A stretch of 64,000 bases of DNA from Rheinheimera sediminis (GCF_004005375.1 NZ_RZUF01000015.1:62001-126000), one strand, 5' to 3'; numbered from the stretch's first letter, positions 26,228 to 35,746 are shown. A program made the numbers and translations. The notes: generated from the letters alone by a model not told the origin.

Positions 26228-27070
26228 GGACTTTTTGGCAAAAAATTGCCGCGTCTTGTCTATGTCGGCGCAAAGTTGCCGCACACCTTGCAGCATCCTG
26301 CTGGTAGTTCTGTGCACTAAGTCGGAATCTGGCTGGCTAAATTGCTGATGTTTAACCGCAGGAATAGCTGACCAAGGACTCCAGTCGAGTAAAGTACGCG
26401 GCTCATTCACTGACATTGGCTGAATAATCAGCTGTGGCATACTGGCGATTACATGCTCTAAACTGACTTGCGGGTAATCACTCATCGCATTAGCAAAAGG
26501 ATTTGTTGCGCCACATAGTTCTAATTGCTGCTGTGGCCAGGCATCTTGCGCCACAGTCGAGAGCGGCTGTTGCCATAATTCATAAAAGACAGTCACTTTG
26601 GTCTTTTTGCTGTAACGCTGATGCAGCTCTGCAAGGCCTAGCTCGACTAAAGTGGCTTGTTGCTCTGCCGTCGCCGTAGCGCCTGTCAGTTGACCTAAGA
26701 TACGCAGCTCTTTGGCTATATCTGTCAGTTGCTTTGGGTTTGAATCTACTACATGCAGCCCAAACTGCCTTAGTTTTTGTACATCAGCTGGAGGGTTGCC
26801 GTCTGTCCAGGCCAGCACGAGATCAGGTTTTAACGCCAGAATTTTTTCCACCTGCAGTTGAGCATAATTGCCAACCCTAGGAATGCTTTTCGCCTGCAGC
26901 GGATAATCTGCATGGTCAGTAGTGCCGACTATCTTGTCACCCACGCCAAGGCTGTAAAGCTGCTCAACCAAATGAGGCGAGAGCGCAATGATACGCTGTG
27001 CTGGTTCTGCCTGAAGCTGCGAAGCCAGAAGTGCGAGGCAGCACAGCGCTGAGTTCCACAAATAACTCAC
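26225..27070 (-). CDS. btuF: Periplasmic cobalamin-binding protein BtuF
   Basis: BtuF captures vitamin B12 in the periplasm and delivers it to the BtuCD transporter. The 281-residue protein has a signal peptide (about 1-21) and the two-lobed fold of iron/B12-binding proteins (RIIALSPHLVEQLYSLGVG, VGTTDHADYP, LKPDLVLAWTDGNP). The ATG overlaps the end of btuR by 4 bp. It is the last gene of the eight-gene B12 operon, separated from btuDC by the cob genes. The FliA promoter of the next gene overlaps its stop. Confidence 0.93.
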   Translation of the reverse strand: MSYLWNSALCCLALLASQLQAEPAQRIIALSPHLVEQLYSLGVGDKIVGTTDHADYPLQAKSIPRVGNYAQLQVEKILALKPDLVLAWTDGNPPADVQKLRQFGLHVVDSNPKQLTDIAKELRILGQLTGATATAEQQATLVELGLAELHQRYSKKTKVTVFYELWQQPLSTVAQDAWPQQQLELCGATNPFANAMSDYPQVSLEHVIASMPQLIIQPMSVNEPRTLLDWSPWSAIPAVKHQQFSQPDSDLVHRTTSRMLQGVRQLCADIDKTRQFFAKKS

Positions 27071-27678
27071 CAGTCTATCCCTTTTTGTACTTGTATCCCT
27101 GAGTCAAACGCATGTTTGACGGACTGCACTTCGCTGACGGTATCCGCCATATCTATCAAAGTACGGTGAGCTGCCCGACCTGTGATCACCACGTGCTGAG
27201 TGGCAGGCCTGTTGTTTAATGCATTTACGACTCTGTCTAACTCAATATAATGGTAACTGATCATGTAGGTCAGCTCATCCAGCAATACCAATTGAATCGT
27301 CTCGTCCCGTAAAAACTGCTCGGCTTTGGCCCACACCAGCTCAGCGGCAGCTATGTCTGCTGCTCTGTCTTGAGTATCCCAGGTAAAACCTGTATTCATC
27401 ACGGCAAACTCCACACCGTGTTGCTGTAATAAATTACGTTCGCCACAGTCCCAACTGCCTTTAATAAACTGCGCCACCGCTGCATTTAAACCATGGCCTA
27501 CAGCTCTGGCTACAGTACCAAAACCTGCAGTCGACTTACCTTTACCATTGCCAGTGATCACTAAAAGTAAGGCTTTGTCTGTGTTAGCGGCAGCTATCCG
27601 ACTATCGACCTGCTCTTTTAGTTTTTGCTGACGTTTTTTATGGTTTTGCTGCTTTAGATCTGTTTTTTGCTCAGTCAT
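27067..27678 (-). CDS. btuR: Cob(I)yrinic acid a,c-diamide adenosyltransferase
   Basis: This enzyme (BtuR/CobO/CobA type) transfers adenosine from ATP to reduced corrinoids, making the adenosyl form needed for salvage and as cofactor. The 203-residue protein has an unusual P-loop, VITGNGKGKSTAGFGTVARA, then QFIKGSWDCGERNLL, MNTGFTWDTQD and LVLLDELTYMISY, all typical. The first 25 residues are highly charged. It lies 21 bp after cobC and overlaps btuF by 4 bp. Confidence 0.95.
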   Translation of the reverse strand: MTEQKTDLKQQNHKKRQQKLKEQVDSRIAAANTDKALLLVITGNGKGKSTAGFGTVARAVGHGLNAAVAQFIKGSWDCGERNLLQQHGVEFAVMNTGFTWDTQDRAADIAAAELVWAKAEQFLRDETIQLVLLDELTYMISYHYIELDRVVNALNNRPATQHVVITGRAAHRTLIDMADTVSEVQSVKHAFDSGIQVQKGIDW

Positions 27679-27699
27679 CTGGGTTCTCTTTAAATAAAA

Positions 27700-28290
27700 T
27701 TAAATGCCAAGGCTACCAATACACTGGATTTGCCAGGGACTATGCTCGTTATAGCGGCTAATGCGGCTGACACTGCCATAGGAAACTGATACTCGTTGCA
27801 GCCATTTGCTCTGTTGTAGGTCAATATCTAATAAGAAGGCAAGTAGTACGCGGATCACACCAGCGTGGACCAGCCACAGCTCCTGTTGCTGCTGATAGCC
27901 ACTATGCCGCTCAAAAGCTTGAAGTACTCTTTGCTGGAATTGCGTCAGAGATTCACCTTGAGGGGGAGTTACGCTATAGGGCGTTAGCCAGAATTGCTGT
28001 TGTTCTGGCCAGTAGCAGTTGCGTTCGTCAAAAGGAACGCCATCCCACTGACCAAAATTCATCTCTTTTAAATCAGCTTCAAGCGCTAGATCCAGTTGTA
28101 AACGCAAGGCTTGTTGTTCTGCGCTCTGGCGGCAACGCTTCAAAGGAGAGCTCAGGATATGCTGATAAGACTGTGTTGACAGCCAGTCCAGACAAGCGGG
28201 AGATTGCTGTTGTAGTGGTATGTCGGTCCAGCCATAGAGAGCTGCAGGTCCAGCGACAGGGCCATGGCGCACCAAATCAATTTGCTGCAT
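27700..28290 (-). CDS. cobC: Alpha-ribazole phosphatase (histidine phosphatase)
   Basis: CobC removes the phosphate from alpha-ribazole-5'-phosphate or from adenosylcobalamin phosphate in nucleotide loop assembly. The 196-residue protein shows the catalytic RHG motif in DLVRHGPVAGPAAL, a second arginine/glutamate region (LKEMNFGQWDGVPFDE) and the late histidine in LWLVHAGVIRVLLAF. Its context between cobU and btuR in a riboswitch-led operon supports CobC over another phosphoglycerate-mutase-type enzyme. It overlaps cobU by 14 bp. Confidence 0.92.
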   Translation of the reverse strand: MQQIDLVRHGPVAGPAALYGWTDIPLQQQSPACLDWLSTQSYQHILSSPLKRCRQSAEQQALRLQLDLALEADLKEMNFGQWDGVPFDERNCYWPEQQQFWLTPYSVTPPQGESLTQFQQRVLQAFERHSGYQQQQELWLVHAGVIRVLLAFLLDIDLQQSKWLQRVSVSYGSVSRISRYNEHSPWQIQCIGSLGI

Positions 28291-28807
28291 CTGGACCTCT
28301 TTTTAAATAAAGTGGTAGACCAGCGGCAACAAAAATCACCTGATCACAAAGTTTCGCCAGTTGTTGATTCAGCCAGCCCTGCTGATCGACAAAAAGCCGA
28401 TTCAGCTCGCCGACTGGAACTATCCCCATCCCCACTTCATTGCTGACCATGAATAAATTTCCCTGAAACTGACGCACTGCATCTGCAACTTGTTGACGTG
28501 CAAATGTAAAATCCTGCTCCGGGTGGTGATACAACTGGTTATTCAGCCATAAGGTCAAACAATCCACCACTAAGGTCTGGCCGGAGCCTGAGAGCTTGAC
28601 TAAAGCTTCTGCCAATAACAAAGGGCATTCAAGTACAGACCAGTCTTTCCGCCTTTGCTGCTGGTGGAGTTTGATTCGCTGTGCCATCTCAGTATCAAAA
28701 GCTGTAGCTGTGGCTATATAAATTACAGAGTCTGAATCTGCAGCTAATGATTCTGCCAAACTGGATTTACCGCTGCGGGCTCCACCTAAAATCAGAGTTT
28801 TGCTCAT
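28277..28807 (-). CDS. cobU: Bifunctional adenosylcobinamide kinase / guanylyltransferase
   Basis: CobU phosphorylates adenosylcobinamide and activates it with GMP for joining to alpha-ribazole. The 176-residue protein begins MSKTLILGGARSGKSSLAES with a P-loop, and has LVVDCLTLWLNNQLYH and MVSNEVGMGIVPVGELNRLF, all CobU signatures. I chose the ATG at 28807, which overlaps the cobS stop as ATGA; the longer open frame upstream lies within cobS. It is also known as cobP. Confidence 0.95.
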   Translation of the reverse strand: MSKTLILGGARSGKSSLAESLAADSDSVIYIATATAFDTEMAQRIKLHQQQRRKDWSVLECPLLLAEALVKLSGSGQTLVVDCLTLWLNNQLYHHPEQDFTFARQQVADAVRQFQGNLFMVSNEVGMGIVPVGELNRLFVDQQGWLNQQLAKLCDQVIFVAAGLPLYLKRGPDAAN

Positions 28808-29586
28808 TGTTGCCTCCATAGCATCAGCCAGATCAGGTATAAACTCAGTTCGGTAAGCTGTTGGGCTGCACCCAATAAATCTCCGGTGTAGCCTTGTAGC
28901 TGACTGCGGTAATAAAAAAACAACAGAGCAAAACACAGCAGTAGTGTCGCCAGCAAAGACAGAGCCAAAGGCCAGGGCAAAACAGATAAAAGCGGTAATA
29001 CAAATAGCCAGATCCAGACCAAAGTCCGTTTTTGCAATGAAGTCGCTATGGGTTTGGTTTTACTGACAGCATCTAACTGCTGATAAGGTAAAACAAAAAT
29101 CAGGCTGATTGCTGTGGCACGTGATAAACCTGCGACCAGCACTAAAGCCCAGGCGGCTTGCGTTTCCAGTGCGACCAGACTTTGCCATTTGAGTAAAAAT
29201 ACCGATAGCAAAGTGACTAAGCCATAAGTGCCTATTCTGCTGTCTTTCATAATCTCAAGCTTGCGCTCAAGATTTAATCCTCCGCCTAAACCATCAGCTG
29301 TATCGGCCAGGCCATCCTCATGAAAAGCACCTGTGAGCACTAATCCAGTTAGTAAAGCCATTAGAACCGCAATGGAAAAGGGCAATAATTGAGCTGTGGC
29401 GAGCAATACCAGCCCCTGCAAAATTCCCAGTAGTAATCCAACCAGACTTAAATAACGACTACTTTGGTTAAATAACTCTGAACTGTATGGTGTCGACTTG
29501 GGGACGGGAATGCGGCTGAAAAATGACAAAGCCAGACAGAATAACTGCCATTGCCTGACCAACCAATTCAGCAGACCCTGTATCAC
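28804..29586 (-). CDS. cobS: Adenosylcobinamide-GDP ribazoletransferase (cobalamin synthase)
   Basis: CobS joins GDP-cobinamide with alpha-ribazole (phosphate) in the inner membrane, the last assembly step of cobalamin. The 260-residue protein is hydrophobic with about six to seven membrane helices and carries the motif TGAFHEDGLADTADGLGGG with KLEIMKDSRIGTYG, both diagnostic. It overlaps cobT and cobU by 4 bp each. Confidence 0.95.
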   Translation of the reverse strand: MIQGLLNWLVRQWQLFCLALSFFSRIPVPKSTPYSSELFNQSSRYLSLVGLLLGILQGLVLLATAQLLPFSIAVLMALLTGLVLTGAFHEDGLADTADGLGGGLNLERKLEIMKDSRIGTYGLVTLLSVFLLKWQSLVALETQAAWALVLVAGLSRATAISLIFVLPYQQLDAVSKTKPIATSLQKRTLVWIWLFVLPLLSVLPWPLALSLLATLLLCFALLFFYYRSQLQGYTGDLLGAAQQLTELSLYLIWLMLWRQQ

Positions 29587-30662
29587 TGGACTGCTCCATC
29601 TGCGGCATTATGGGGCTCAACGACTTGAGTAACACCGGCATCAGCAAAGCTAGCCATATCATTATAAAAACTGATAGCTGCTTTGACTAAGGGCACGGCT
29701 AAAGCCGCGCCAGTGCCTTCGCCTAAACGTAAACCTAAATGAAGTAACGCTGTCGCATTGAGCGCTGTTAATACAGCCTTGTGGCCTGCTTCAGCGCCTT
29801 GATGGGCAAATAATAAATAATCCCGGCAGTTTGGAGCTATCGCGCAGGCGAATAAGGCAGCTACTGAGACGATAAAACCATCGATCAGCACAGGTTTTTG
29901 CATGGCTGCTGCACCTAAAATAGCGCCGCAAAGTTGTACTATTTCAAAGCCGCCAAATTCAGCCAGTATCGACAGCGGCTGTTTCGAATAAGGCCGTTGC
30001 AGTGCCTGTTGGATCAAAGCGCACTTTAATTCAAACTGCTGATCGCTGATCCCCGTGCCACGGCCAACACAGGTGTGAAGAGGTAAATCCGTTAAGGCCG
30101 CCAACAAGGCTGCAGCGCTACTGGTATTGGCGATACCCATCTCACCGAGCAGCAATAAATCACAGCCGGCGAGCAACTCCTGGCGCGCTGCATGGCGACC
30201 TAAGGCTAAACCCGCCTCCACCTGAGCTAGGGTCATAGCTGGGCCCTGACTGAAGTCTGCTGTACCGCAACCCAAAGATTGCTGAATTAAGCCAACAGCA
30301 TCGGACAAAGGCTGCAGTAAGCCTGCATCGACCACGCGAAGCTCAATCTGATTGCTGCGGCAGAAGCAATTTGCCGCTGCGCCACCAGCTAAAAAGTTCG
30401 ATACCATCTGCTGAGTCACTGCACTTGGCGCTATGCTGATCCCATGGCTATTGATACCGTGATCTGCGGCAAATATCAGCAACACGGGTTTGTCTATAGC
30501 CAGCTTGTCGCTATTTTGCGTCTTGCTTTGGAGCAGTGCCAACTGCAATGCCAGATCCTCAAGCACTCCAAGGGCGCCCAGAGGTTTGGTTTTTAAATTG
30601 ATTCGCTGTTGTATAACAGATGTTGCTGTTTTATCTAAAGCGGGGATCTCAAAACTCACCAC
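29583..30662 (-). CDS. cobT: Nicotinate-nucleotide-dimethylbenzimidazole phosphoribosyltransferase
   Basis: CobT moves phosphoribose from nicotinate mononucleotide onto dimethylbenzimidazole, making alpha-ribazole phosphate, the lower ligand of B12. The 359-residue protein has IFAADHGINSHGISIAPSAVT, LLLGEMGIANTSSAAAL, VGRGTGISDQQF and FAHQGAEAGHKAVL; the C-terminal catalytic glutamate region GEGTGAALAVPLVKAA is intact. It starts 26 bp after btuC and overlaps cobS by 4 bp. Confidence 0.95.
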   Translation of the reverse strand: MVSFEIPALDKTATSVIQQRINLKTKPLGALGVLEDLALQLALLQSKTQNSDKLAIDKPVLLIFAADHGINSHGISIAPSAVTQQMVSNFLAGGAAANCFCRSNQIELRVVDAGLLQPLSDAVGLIQQSLGCGTADFSQGPAMTLAQVEAGLALGRHAARQELLAGCDLLLLGEMGIANTSSAAALLAALTDLPLHTCVGRGTGISDQQFELKCALIQQALQRPYSKQPLSILAEFGGFEIVQLCGAILGAAAMQKPVLIDGFIVSVAALFACAIAPNCRDYLLFAHQGAEAGHKAVLTALNATALLHLGLRLGEGTGAALAVPLVKAAISFYNDMASFADAGVTQVVEPHNAADGAVQ

Positions 30663-30688
30663 AGACTCTACTCCAGTGTAATAGGCAA

Positions 30689-31687
30689 TTAGCCGCGTCG
30701 GTATTTAAATAACATGGATAAAAAGAACAGACTGCCAATAGCTGACGTCACTACTCCGATAGGCAGCTCTTGAGTAGGAAGCAAACTACGGGATAAGGTA
30801 TCTACGCCCGCCAAAAATATTGCGCCTAACCAGACTGAACCTAAAAGTAAAGCCACGCTGGATAACCCGAACAAGGAGCGCACCAGATGAGGGATCATCA
30901 GTCCAACAAAGGCTATACCGCCACAAAAAGCCACAATAGCGGCACTGACGGCAGCACAGAGCAGCAAGATCACCAGGCGTAAAGGTTGCACATGAACGCC
31001 TAAACTACGTGCACTTTCGTCGGTTAACACCAAAGCATCCAGTTGTCGTCTGTATAATAAAGCCAGTAGTAAAGTGAGCACGACCAAGGGAAAAATCAAA
31101 GTAACCTGAGTCAGACTGGCCTGACTTAAACTGCCCATCAGCCAAAACATGACGCGGTTGGCAGCAAAAGGTTCTGATATATACAATAAAGTGGTCGTAA
31201 TGGCGCTGAGCATAAAGCTTACAGCAACACCACAAAGCAGCAGGCTTTCCAGGCGTTGCCAGCGACTGCTGGCACCCAGAATCAATACCAGAAATACAGC
31301 CAGCAAAGCGCCGCAGAAGGCGAACAGCGGCGTAAGTAGTTGCCACTGTGGTAGCACTATAGTAGCTATAGTTGCACCCAATGCAGCCCCTGAAACTATG
31401 CCAAATAAATAAGGATCTGCGAGTGGATTGCGGCTGGCGTTTTGTAACAAGGCGCCACAAAGCGCTAAACCTGCGCCCGCCAGCAACGCCAATAGTAGAC
31501 GTGGAAAACGCAGTTGCCAAAGTACAGTAGATTGCATCTCGTCCAGAGGTACTATGCCGAGCAGTGCGCTGATACTAATGGAGACTGAGCCAGAGGTTAA
31601 TGCACAAAGACAGACCAGCAGTAACACTACTGTTGCCAGTAAAAGACGCACAGGCACTGGCAACACAGCCAATAAAGCGTGGTTCAT
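30689..31687 (-). CDS. btuC: Vitamin B12 ABC transporter permease BtuC
   Basis: BtuC is the inner-membrane permease of the BtuCDF importer. The 332-residue protein has about ten membrane helices and the FecCD signatures LRFPRLLLALLAGAGLALCG, LADPYLFGIVSGAALGA and FVGLMIPHLVRSLFG. I chose the ATG at 31687, which overlaps the btuD stop as ATGA; the open frame extends 12 codons further into btuD. By sequence alone it could be a siderophore permease, but the riboswitch and cob neighbours favour B12. Confidence 0.93.
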   Translation of the reverse strand: MNHALLAVLPVPVRLLLATVVLLLVCLCALTSGSVSISISALLGIVPLDEMQSTVLWQLRFPRLLLALLAGAGLALCGALLQNASRNPLADPYLFGIVSGAALGATIATIVLPQWQLLTPLFAFCGALLAVFLVLILGASSRWQRLESLLLCGVAVSFMLSAITTTLLYISEPFAANRVMFWLMGSLSQASLTQVTLIFPLVVLTLLLALLYRRQLDALVLTDESARSLGVHVQPLRLVILLLCAAVSAAIVAFCGGIAFVGLMIPHLVRSLFGLSSVALLLGSVWLGAIFLAGVDTLSRSLLPTQELPIGVVTSAIGSLFFLSMLFKYRRG

Positions 31688-32469
31688 AAGTCGTCCTTGT
31701 AACCAAAACTGACACGCGGACAAGCGCCAAAAGGGTTGAGGTCGATTAAGCAGGGAATTCTGAACACCCTGGTCAACAGGTCTTCTGTCATTACCTGTTG
31801 CGGTGTGCCGTCAGCCACTAATTGACCTTGGTTCAGCAGTAATACCCGGTCGCAGTATCGTGAAGCCAGATTTAAATCATGAATACTGGCAAGCACTGTA
31901 ATCTTCAGCGCTTTGGCGATACGCAGTACCTGATGCTGATAATACAGATCCAGATGGTTAGTAGGCTCGTCCAGCAGTAACAACAAGGGGCTTTGCATCA
32001 CAGCACGTGCCAACAGTACCCTTTGTTGTTCTCCCCCGGATAAATGAGCAAAAGAGTAAGCTTCTTTATGTGCCAAGCCGACCAGTTCCAGACTTTGCCT
32101 GAGTTGTTGCATGTCCTGCTTTGTATTGGTGTGCCACAGGGCTTTATGTGGGATCAGCCCCATCAGCACCACATCGGCTACTGTCAGATCAAACAAAGGA
32201 CCGGAGATCTGACTGACCAGTGCCACTTTGGCGGCGAGTTCTGACTGACCGAAGCTTTGTAGGGGGTGATTTTGCAATTTAATCTGGCCGGAAGAAGGCT
32301 GATATTCTTTTTGCAGCAGTCGCAGCAGACTGGTTTTACCTGCGCCATTGGGGCCAAGCAAACCGACAAACTGACCTGTTTGAATTGCAAAATTCAGCCC
32401 AGTTAAAATCTGTTGCTGATCAATATGTAACTGCACCTGCAAAAATTCGACAACCGGGGTTTGGCCCAC
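31684..32469 (-). CDS. btuD: Vitamin B12 ABC transporter ATP-binding protein BtuD
   Basis: BtuD hydrolyses ATP to drive B12 import through BtuC. The 261-residue protein has Walker A GLLGPNGAGKTSLLRLLQ, the signature LSGGEQQR, Walker B LLLLDEPTNHLD and the H-loop SIHDLN. I chose the GTG at 32469 because GGAG lies 7 bases upstream; the frame extends to an ATG at 32571, but that stretch is the riboswitch leader. It is the first gene of the operon btuD-btuC-cobT-cobS-cobU-cobC-btuR-btuF, under a cobalamin riboswitch. Confidence 0.93.
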   Translation of the reverse strand: MGQTPVVEFLQVQLHIDQQQILTGLNFAIQTGQFVGLLGPNGAGKTSLLRLLQKEYQPSSGQIKLQNHPLQSFGQSELAAKVALVSQISGPLFDLTVADVVLMGLIPHKALWHTNTKQDMQQLRQSLELVGLAHKEAYSFAHLSGGEQQRVLLARAVMQSPLLLLLDEPTNHLDLYYQHQVLRIAKALKITVLASIHDLNLASRYCDRVLLLNQGQLVADGTPQQVMTEDLLTRVFRIPCLIDLNPFGACPRVSFGYKDDL

Positions 32470-32599
32470 TGCAAAGCTCCATTGATAAGCGGGCAGGAAC
32501 CAGGAAAGGCAGTAAAACAACTGCAGAATTCCGGCACAGTGTAAGCCCGCACTGTGTGTTGCACAGACCATAGATCTTGCAACGCCTGAGGTTTGTAAA

Positions 32600-32735
32600 G
32601 GCAGGACATCTGACTTGCTGGTTTCTGATCGTCTCAGAGCCGCTTACAGTTGCGGGTACAGTACAGGATTTACACCTGTTTCCCTCTTCGGTTCTATGCA
32701 ATAGTCAGTCACTTTTGCAGAACACCTTCAACAAA
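32600..32735 (-). ncRNA. Cobalamin riboswitch upstream of the btuDC-cob operon
   Basis: Read on the minus strand, the aptamer shows AGGTGTTCTGC, GAGGGAAACAGGTGTAAATCC, the B12 box TACCCGCAACTGTAAGCGG, and AAGTCAGATGTCCTGCC at its end. The peripheral part between the B12 box and the closing segment is shorter than in the btuB riboswitch. Between aptamer and btuD, a 7-bp perfect hairpin (CACAGTG/CACTGTG, 32535-32556) may belong to the expression platform; no T-tract follows it. Confidence 0.93.
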
Positions 32736-32743
32736 ACCAGCGC

Positions 32744-32773
32744 AGTGTAGCAGAGGGCAGGGCCGGACGTCAG
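32744..32773 (-). promoter_or_regulatory. Candidate sigma-70 promoter for the B12 operon
   Basis: On the minus strand CTGACG (32768-32773), an 18-bp spacer and TACACT (32744-32749) sit just before the riboswitch; the btuB promoter has the same TACACT -10. A 6-bp dyad (CCGGAC/GTCCGG, 32763-32786) overlaps the -35 and could be an operator or the end of the PDZ gene transcript. Confidence 0.55.
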
Positions 32774-32819
32774 TAGAAATGTCCGGTGGTCTCCTGGCCT
32801 TTTACAGATAGATGAGGGA

Positions 32820-33176
32820 TTATTCCGCAATAATAGTTTTTGTCAGCTCAGCGCCATCTGCTTGTTTTATTAAAAAGACAACAGCTTGGCCTTTATTTTT
32901 ATTCATCAATTTTTTAGCGTCATCGGCAGGACAACCCGGAATAGCACAGTCGGCAATTTTCAGGATTTGGTCGCCAACCAATACCCCAGCTTTTTCTGCT
33001 GCTCCGCCTGGAACCAGCTTTTTCACTTTAGCACTGGCCAGGGTAGGGTTAAAAAAGCCTCCTTCGACAGCAATATTCAGCGCCAGGCCAATTTTTCCTT
33101 TTTCAGTCGCCAGAACTGAACCAGACCAAGCAGAGAACAAAACCCCTAAGCACCATAGCGCTGCTCTTTTATTCAT
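32820..33176 (-). CDS. Small secreted PDZ-domain protein
   Basis: A 118-residue protein with a signal peptide (about 1-23) and a single PDZ domain (about 25-115): IGLALNIAVEGGFFNPTLASAKV, then VPGGAAEKAGVLVGDQILKIADC with the carboxylate-binding-loop region. Two cysteines in CAIPGC could form a disulfide. PDZ domains bind C-terminal peptides; with no protease domain it may be an adaptor or a chaperone-like periplasmic protein. It stands alone between the B12 operon and the binding-protein gene. Confidence 0.78.
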   Translation of the reverse strand: MNKRAALWCLGVLFSAWSGSVLATEKGKIGLALNIAVEGGFFNPTLASAKVKKLVPGGAAEKAGVLVGDQILKIADCAIPGCPADDAKKLMNKNKGQAVVFLIKQADGAELTKTIIAE

Positions 33177-33363
33177 GATGACAATTCCTTTTCTGCAGGT
33201 TTACTAGTGAAACCCAATGTTTACATCAATGACCATAAAATGAATGCAGCAGCTTCACAAGAGCAATAAGGAAAAAAATCGCTAGGGCCGACCTTTGGCT
33301 TCTGGTAAAGCGGTTTTGGCCGTGTAATAGTAGAGTCGTCTGATCGAACCAATGGGATCTTTG

Positions 33364-34149
33364 ATGTTCAAAAGGTTAATGTTTTGCATAGCGCTCTGCC
33401 CTTGCTTCACTGAAGCTTGTGTTTTGCGTATGGCCGCGGAAACTAATTTTCCACCTTATCAGGTATTAAAAGATCAAAACTGGCAGGGGCAGACAGTGGA
33501 ACTGGCACAAATGCTGGCCACTGAAGTTGGTTGTGAATTACATATAGTCAACATTCCCTGGTTACGTGCTTTGGCTCAAATCAAATCGGGTGGCTTGGAT
33601 CTGGTCAGTCACTTGTCATATAGCGAGGCCAGAAAAAAAGACTTTGCTTTTATTGGTCCTCATCATAATGAATCCATGTGGTTGATTGGTAATCCTGCCA
33701 CATTACCCAAAGTTACAGAGTTAAAAGATCTAACTGAGACGGTCGATTTGGGGCGTATTGCGGAATTGATTGGTGCTTATTACGGCGAGGAATTTTCGCG
33801 GTTAAAGCAAAATGCTTTTTTTGCCCGGCAACTGGTGAGTATCAGCAGTATTCAGGACAAGCTGGCGCTTCTGGAAGCAGGTCGGGTTAATGCCATATTG
33901 GAGGACGATTCAGTGCTGCAATATTGGCAAAGCAATGGATATAAAAATGCAAATAAATACCAGCCTTTAGTGTTGGTATACCAAAGTCCAGTGTATTTTG
34001 GCTTCAGCAAAACTACACTGTCCAGACCTATGTTAGTCAAGCTGCAAAACGCCTGGCTGAAGTTATTTGAGCAAGGAGACATCACAAAAGTAGCTCAGCG
34101 TTATCAGGTAAAAACTGCTGAGTTACTGCCTCCATCTTCTAAGTTGTAA
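33364..34149 (+). CDS. Periplasmic solute-binding protein, amino-acid type (SBP_bac_3-like)
   Basis: A 261-residue secreted protein: signal peptide to about residue 18, then the two-lobed fold with [52 protein letters not shown]-like family segments, and [20 protein letters not shown] near the end. There is no permease or ATPase gene beside it, so it may be an orphan or a sensor-type binding protein. I chose the ATG at 33364 because GGGA lies 6 bases upstream; an in-frame ATG at 33352 is possible. It overlaps the convergent permease gene by 11 bp. Confidence 0.8.
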   Translation: MFKRLMFCIALCPCFTEACVLRMAAETNFPPYQVLKDQNWQGQTVELAQMLATEVGCELHIVNIPWLRALAQIKSGGLDLVSHLSYSEARKKDFAFIGPHHNESMWLIGNPATLPKVTELKDLTETVDLGRIAELIGAYYGEEFSRLKQNAFFARQLVSISSIQDKLALLEAGRVNAILEDDSVLQYWQSNGYKNANKYQPLVLVYQSPVYFGFSKTTLSRPMLVKLQNAWLKLFEQGDITKVAQRYQVKTAELLPPSSKL

Positions 34150-35746
34150 ACCTGAGCAGCAGCACAGCCACAGCGCTTGCCAGCAGACAATACAACGCCA
34201 TAGGAAATAGAGTAAAGCGCATAATTTGTCCTTCCTGCCCTGTTAGTTTGACAACAGATGCGGCAGCAACCACATTGACCACACACAGCATATTTCCAGC
34301 GTTAGCCCCAAGCATTTGCAGCGCCAATACCCAGTGCAGTGGCAGGCCAGACTCAGTAGCCAACTGTTGTTGCATACTGGCAAACATCAGGTTGGAAAAA
34401 GTAGCAGAACCCGCGATAAATGAACCCAAAGCTCCGACCCAAGGGGCAAACCAAAACCAAAGATGGGAAAGATGCTCGCTGGCGATGGCAGCCAGATAGA
34501 GTGGCATAGCTGGTAAGTCAGCACTGTTTAGGTCTGAATGTAAAAATAGTCGTACCATAGGCACAGCGCTTGCCAGCGTAATAGCTGCTGGCCATATTCT
34601 GCTTAAGCTCTCTGCCGTAGCTTTACCTAGTAAACGGCGACGCTGACGTTGCCAGGGCAGCAGTATTAGCAGGGTTAAGACAAACAAAGTTCCCGGCAGA
34701 TACAAAGGTTGCATGGTCGCAGACAAGGTAGAACCAAAAATACCTGACCACTTAAACTCCACTGACTGCAGAGCTGCTTTAAAAGGCAAAAGCTCCAATC
34801 GGCTAAGGATCAATAACGTGGCCAGCAGCAGATAAGCCCCCCAGGCTTTGAACACATGGAGTTTGTTTAATTCTGTGCTCTGATCTGGAGCTAAATCTGT
34901 GTTCTCTGGCTGGCAGCGCCAAACCTGAGCTGGCACTGCCACACCAAAGCGCACCAGTAAAGTCAGTAGTACTAAGCCTGATAAGGCGCCTAATAACGAT
35001 GGAAACTCGGGACCAAGGTAGCGGGCCACCAAAAAGGCAGGCACGCTATAGCAAAGTCCGGATAAAAAGGCCAGGGGGGCTATGGCTAAACCCGAGCGCC
35101 AACTTGGGGTATCACTGAAAAAACGGCAGAGCAGCAGGCACATTATTACAGGTATCAGACTGGCGCAAAGTAAATCTATACCAGCCGCCATCACAGCGCT
35201 TTGTTGGATCAGATCCGGCGATACGCCGGGTAAACCATTGGTCAGTCCAACCAATACCGGAGTACCGATGGCACCAAAAGACACTGGTACTGAATCTGCT
35301 ATTAAGGTCAGCACCACGGCAGCAAGTGGCTTGAAACCCAGCGCTATCAACAAAGGTGCGGCTATCGCTGCCGGAGTGCCAAAACCTGCAGCGCCTTCTA
35401 AAAATGCCACCAGCAACCAGCCAACAAAAAGTAATTGAATACGCTGGTCCGCAGAGATGCTGATAAAGCCACGACGGATCATCAAAAAGCTGCCATTATT
35501 CTCAAGAAGGTTCAACAGCAATAAAGCACCAAACACTACCCAGAGTACAGTTGCGGCAATCACCAATCCCTCCGCTACACTGGCTGCTATGGTTAGGGGG
35601 GGGACTGACCAGACAGTGGCAGTGATCAGCGCTGTACCGAGTAAACACAATGGCATGGCTTTACGGGCGGGCCAGCGTAAAATCACCAGAAACACAAACA
35701 CACTAAGCACTGGGAAAAGTGCAGAAAACAACAGCCGGTAATCCAT
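34139..35746 (-). CDS. lldP: L-lactate permease (LctP/LldP family)
   Basis: A proton-coupled lactate/glycolate symporter of the inner membrane. The 535-residue protein has about 13 hydrophobic helices and the family blocks [58 protein letters not shown] and [17 protein letters not shown]. No lactate dehydrogenase (lldD, dld, lutABC) is adjacent, so its regulation and partner are unknown. It converges with the binding-protein gene. Confidence 0.9.
   Translation of the reverse strand: MDYRLLFSALFPVLSVFVFLVILRWPARKAMPLCLLGTALITATVWSVPPLTIAASVAEGLVIAATVLWVVFGALLLLNLLENNGSFLMIRRGFISISADQRIQLLFVGWLLVAFLEGAAGFGTPAAIAAPLLIALGFKPLAAVVLTLIADSVPVSFGAIGTPVLVGLTNGLPGVSPDLIQQSAVMAAGIDLLCASLIPVIMCLLLCRFFSDTPSWRSGLAIAPLAFLSGLCYSVPAFLVARYLGPEFPSLLGALSGLVLLTLLVRFGVAVPAQVWRCQPENTDLAPDQSTELNKLHVFKAWGAYLLLATLLILSRLELLPFKAALQSVEFKWSGIFGSTLSATMQPLYLPGTLFVLTLLILLPWQRQRRRLLGKATAESLSRIWPAAITLASAVPMVRLFLHSDLNSADLPAMPLYLAAIASEHLSHLWFWFAPWVGALGSFIAGSATFSNLMFASMQQQLATESGLPLHWVLALQMLGANAGNMLCVVNVVAAASVVKLTGQEGQIMRFTLFPMALYCLLASAVAVLLLRFTT

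Noticed and set aside
31005-31520. 171-codon alternative frame within btuC
   Set aside because: Shadow of btuC; the Cys/Arg-rich composition is not protein-like.
32571-32571. ATG at 32571 as the btuD start
   Set aside because: The 34 extra residues fall in the riboswitch leader; GTG 32469 has GGAG at ideal distance.
33364-35746. Binding protein plus permease as one transport operon
   Set aside because: The genes are convergent and the permease is a lactate symporter, not an ABC partner.
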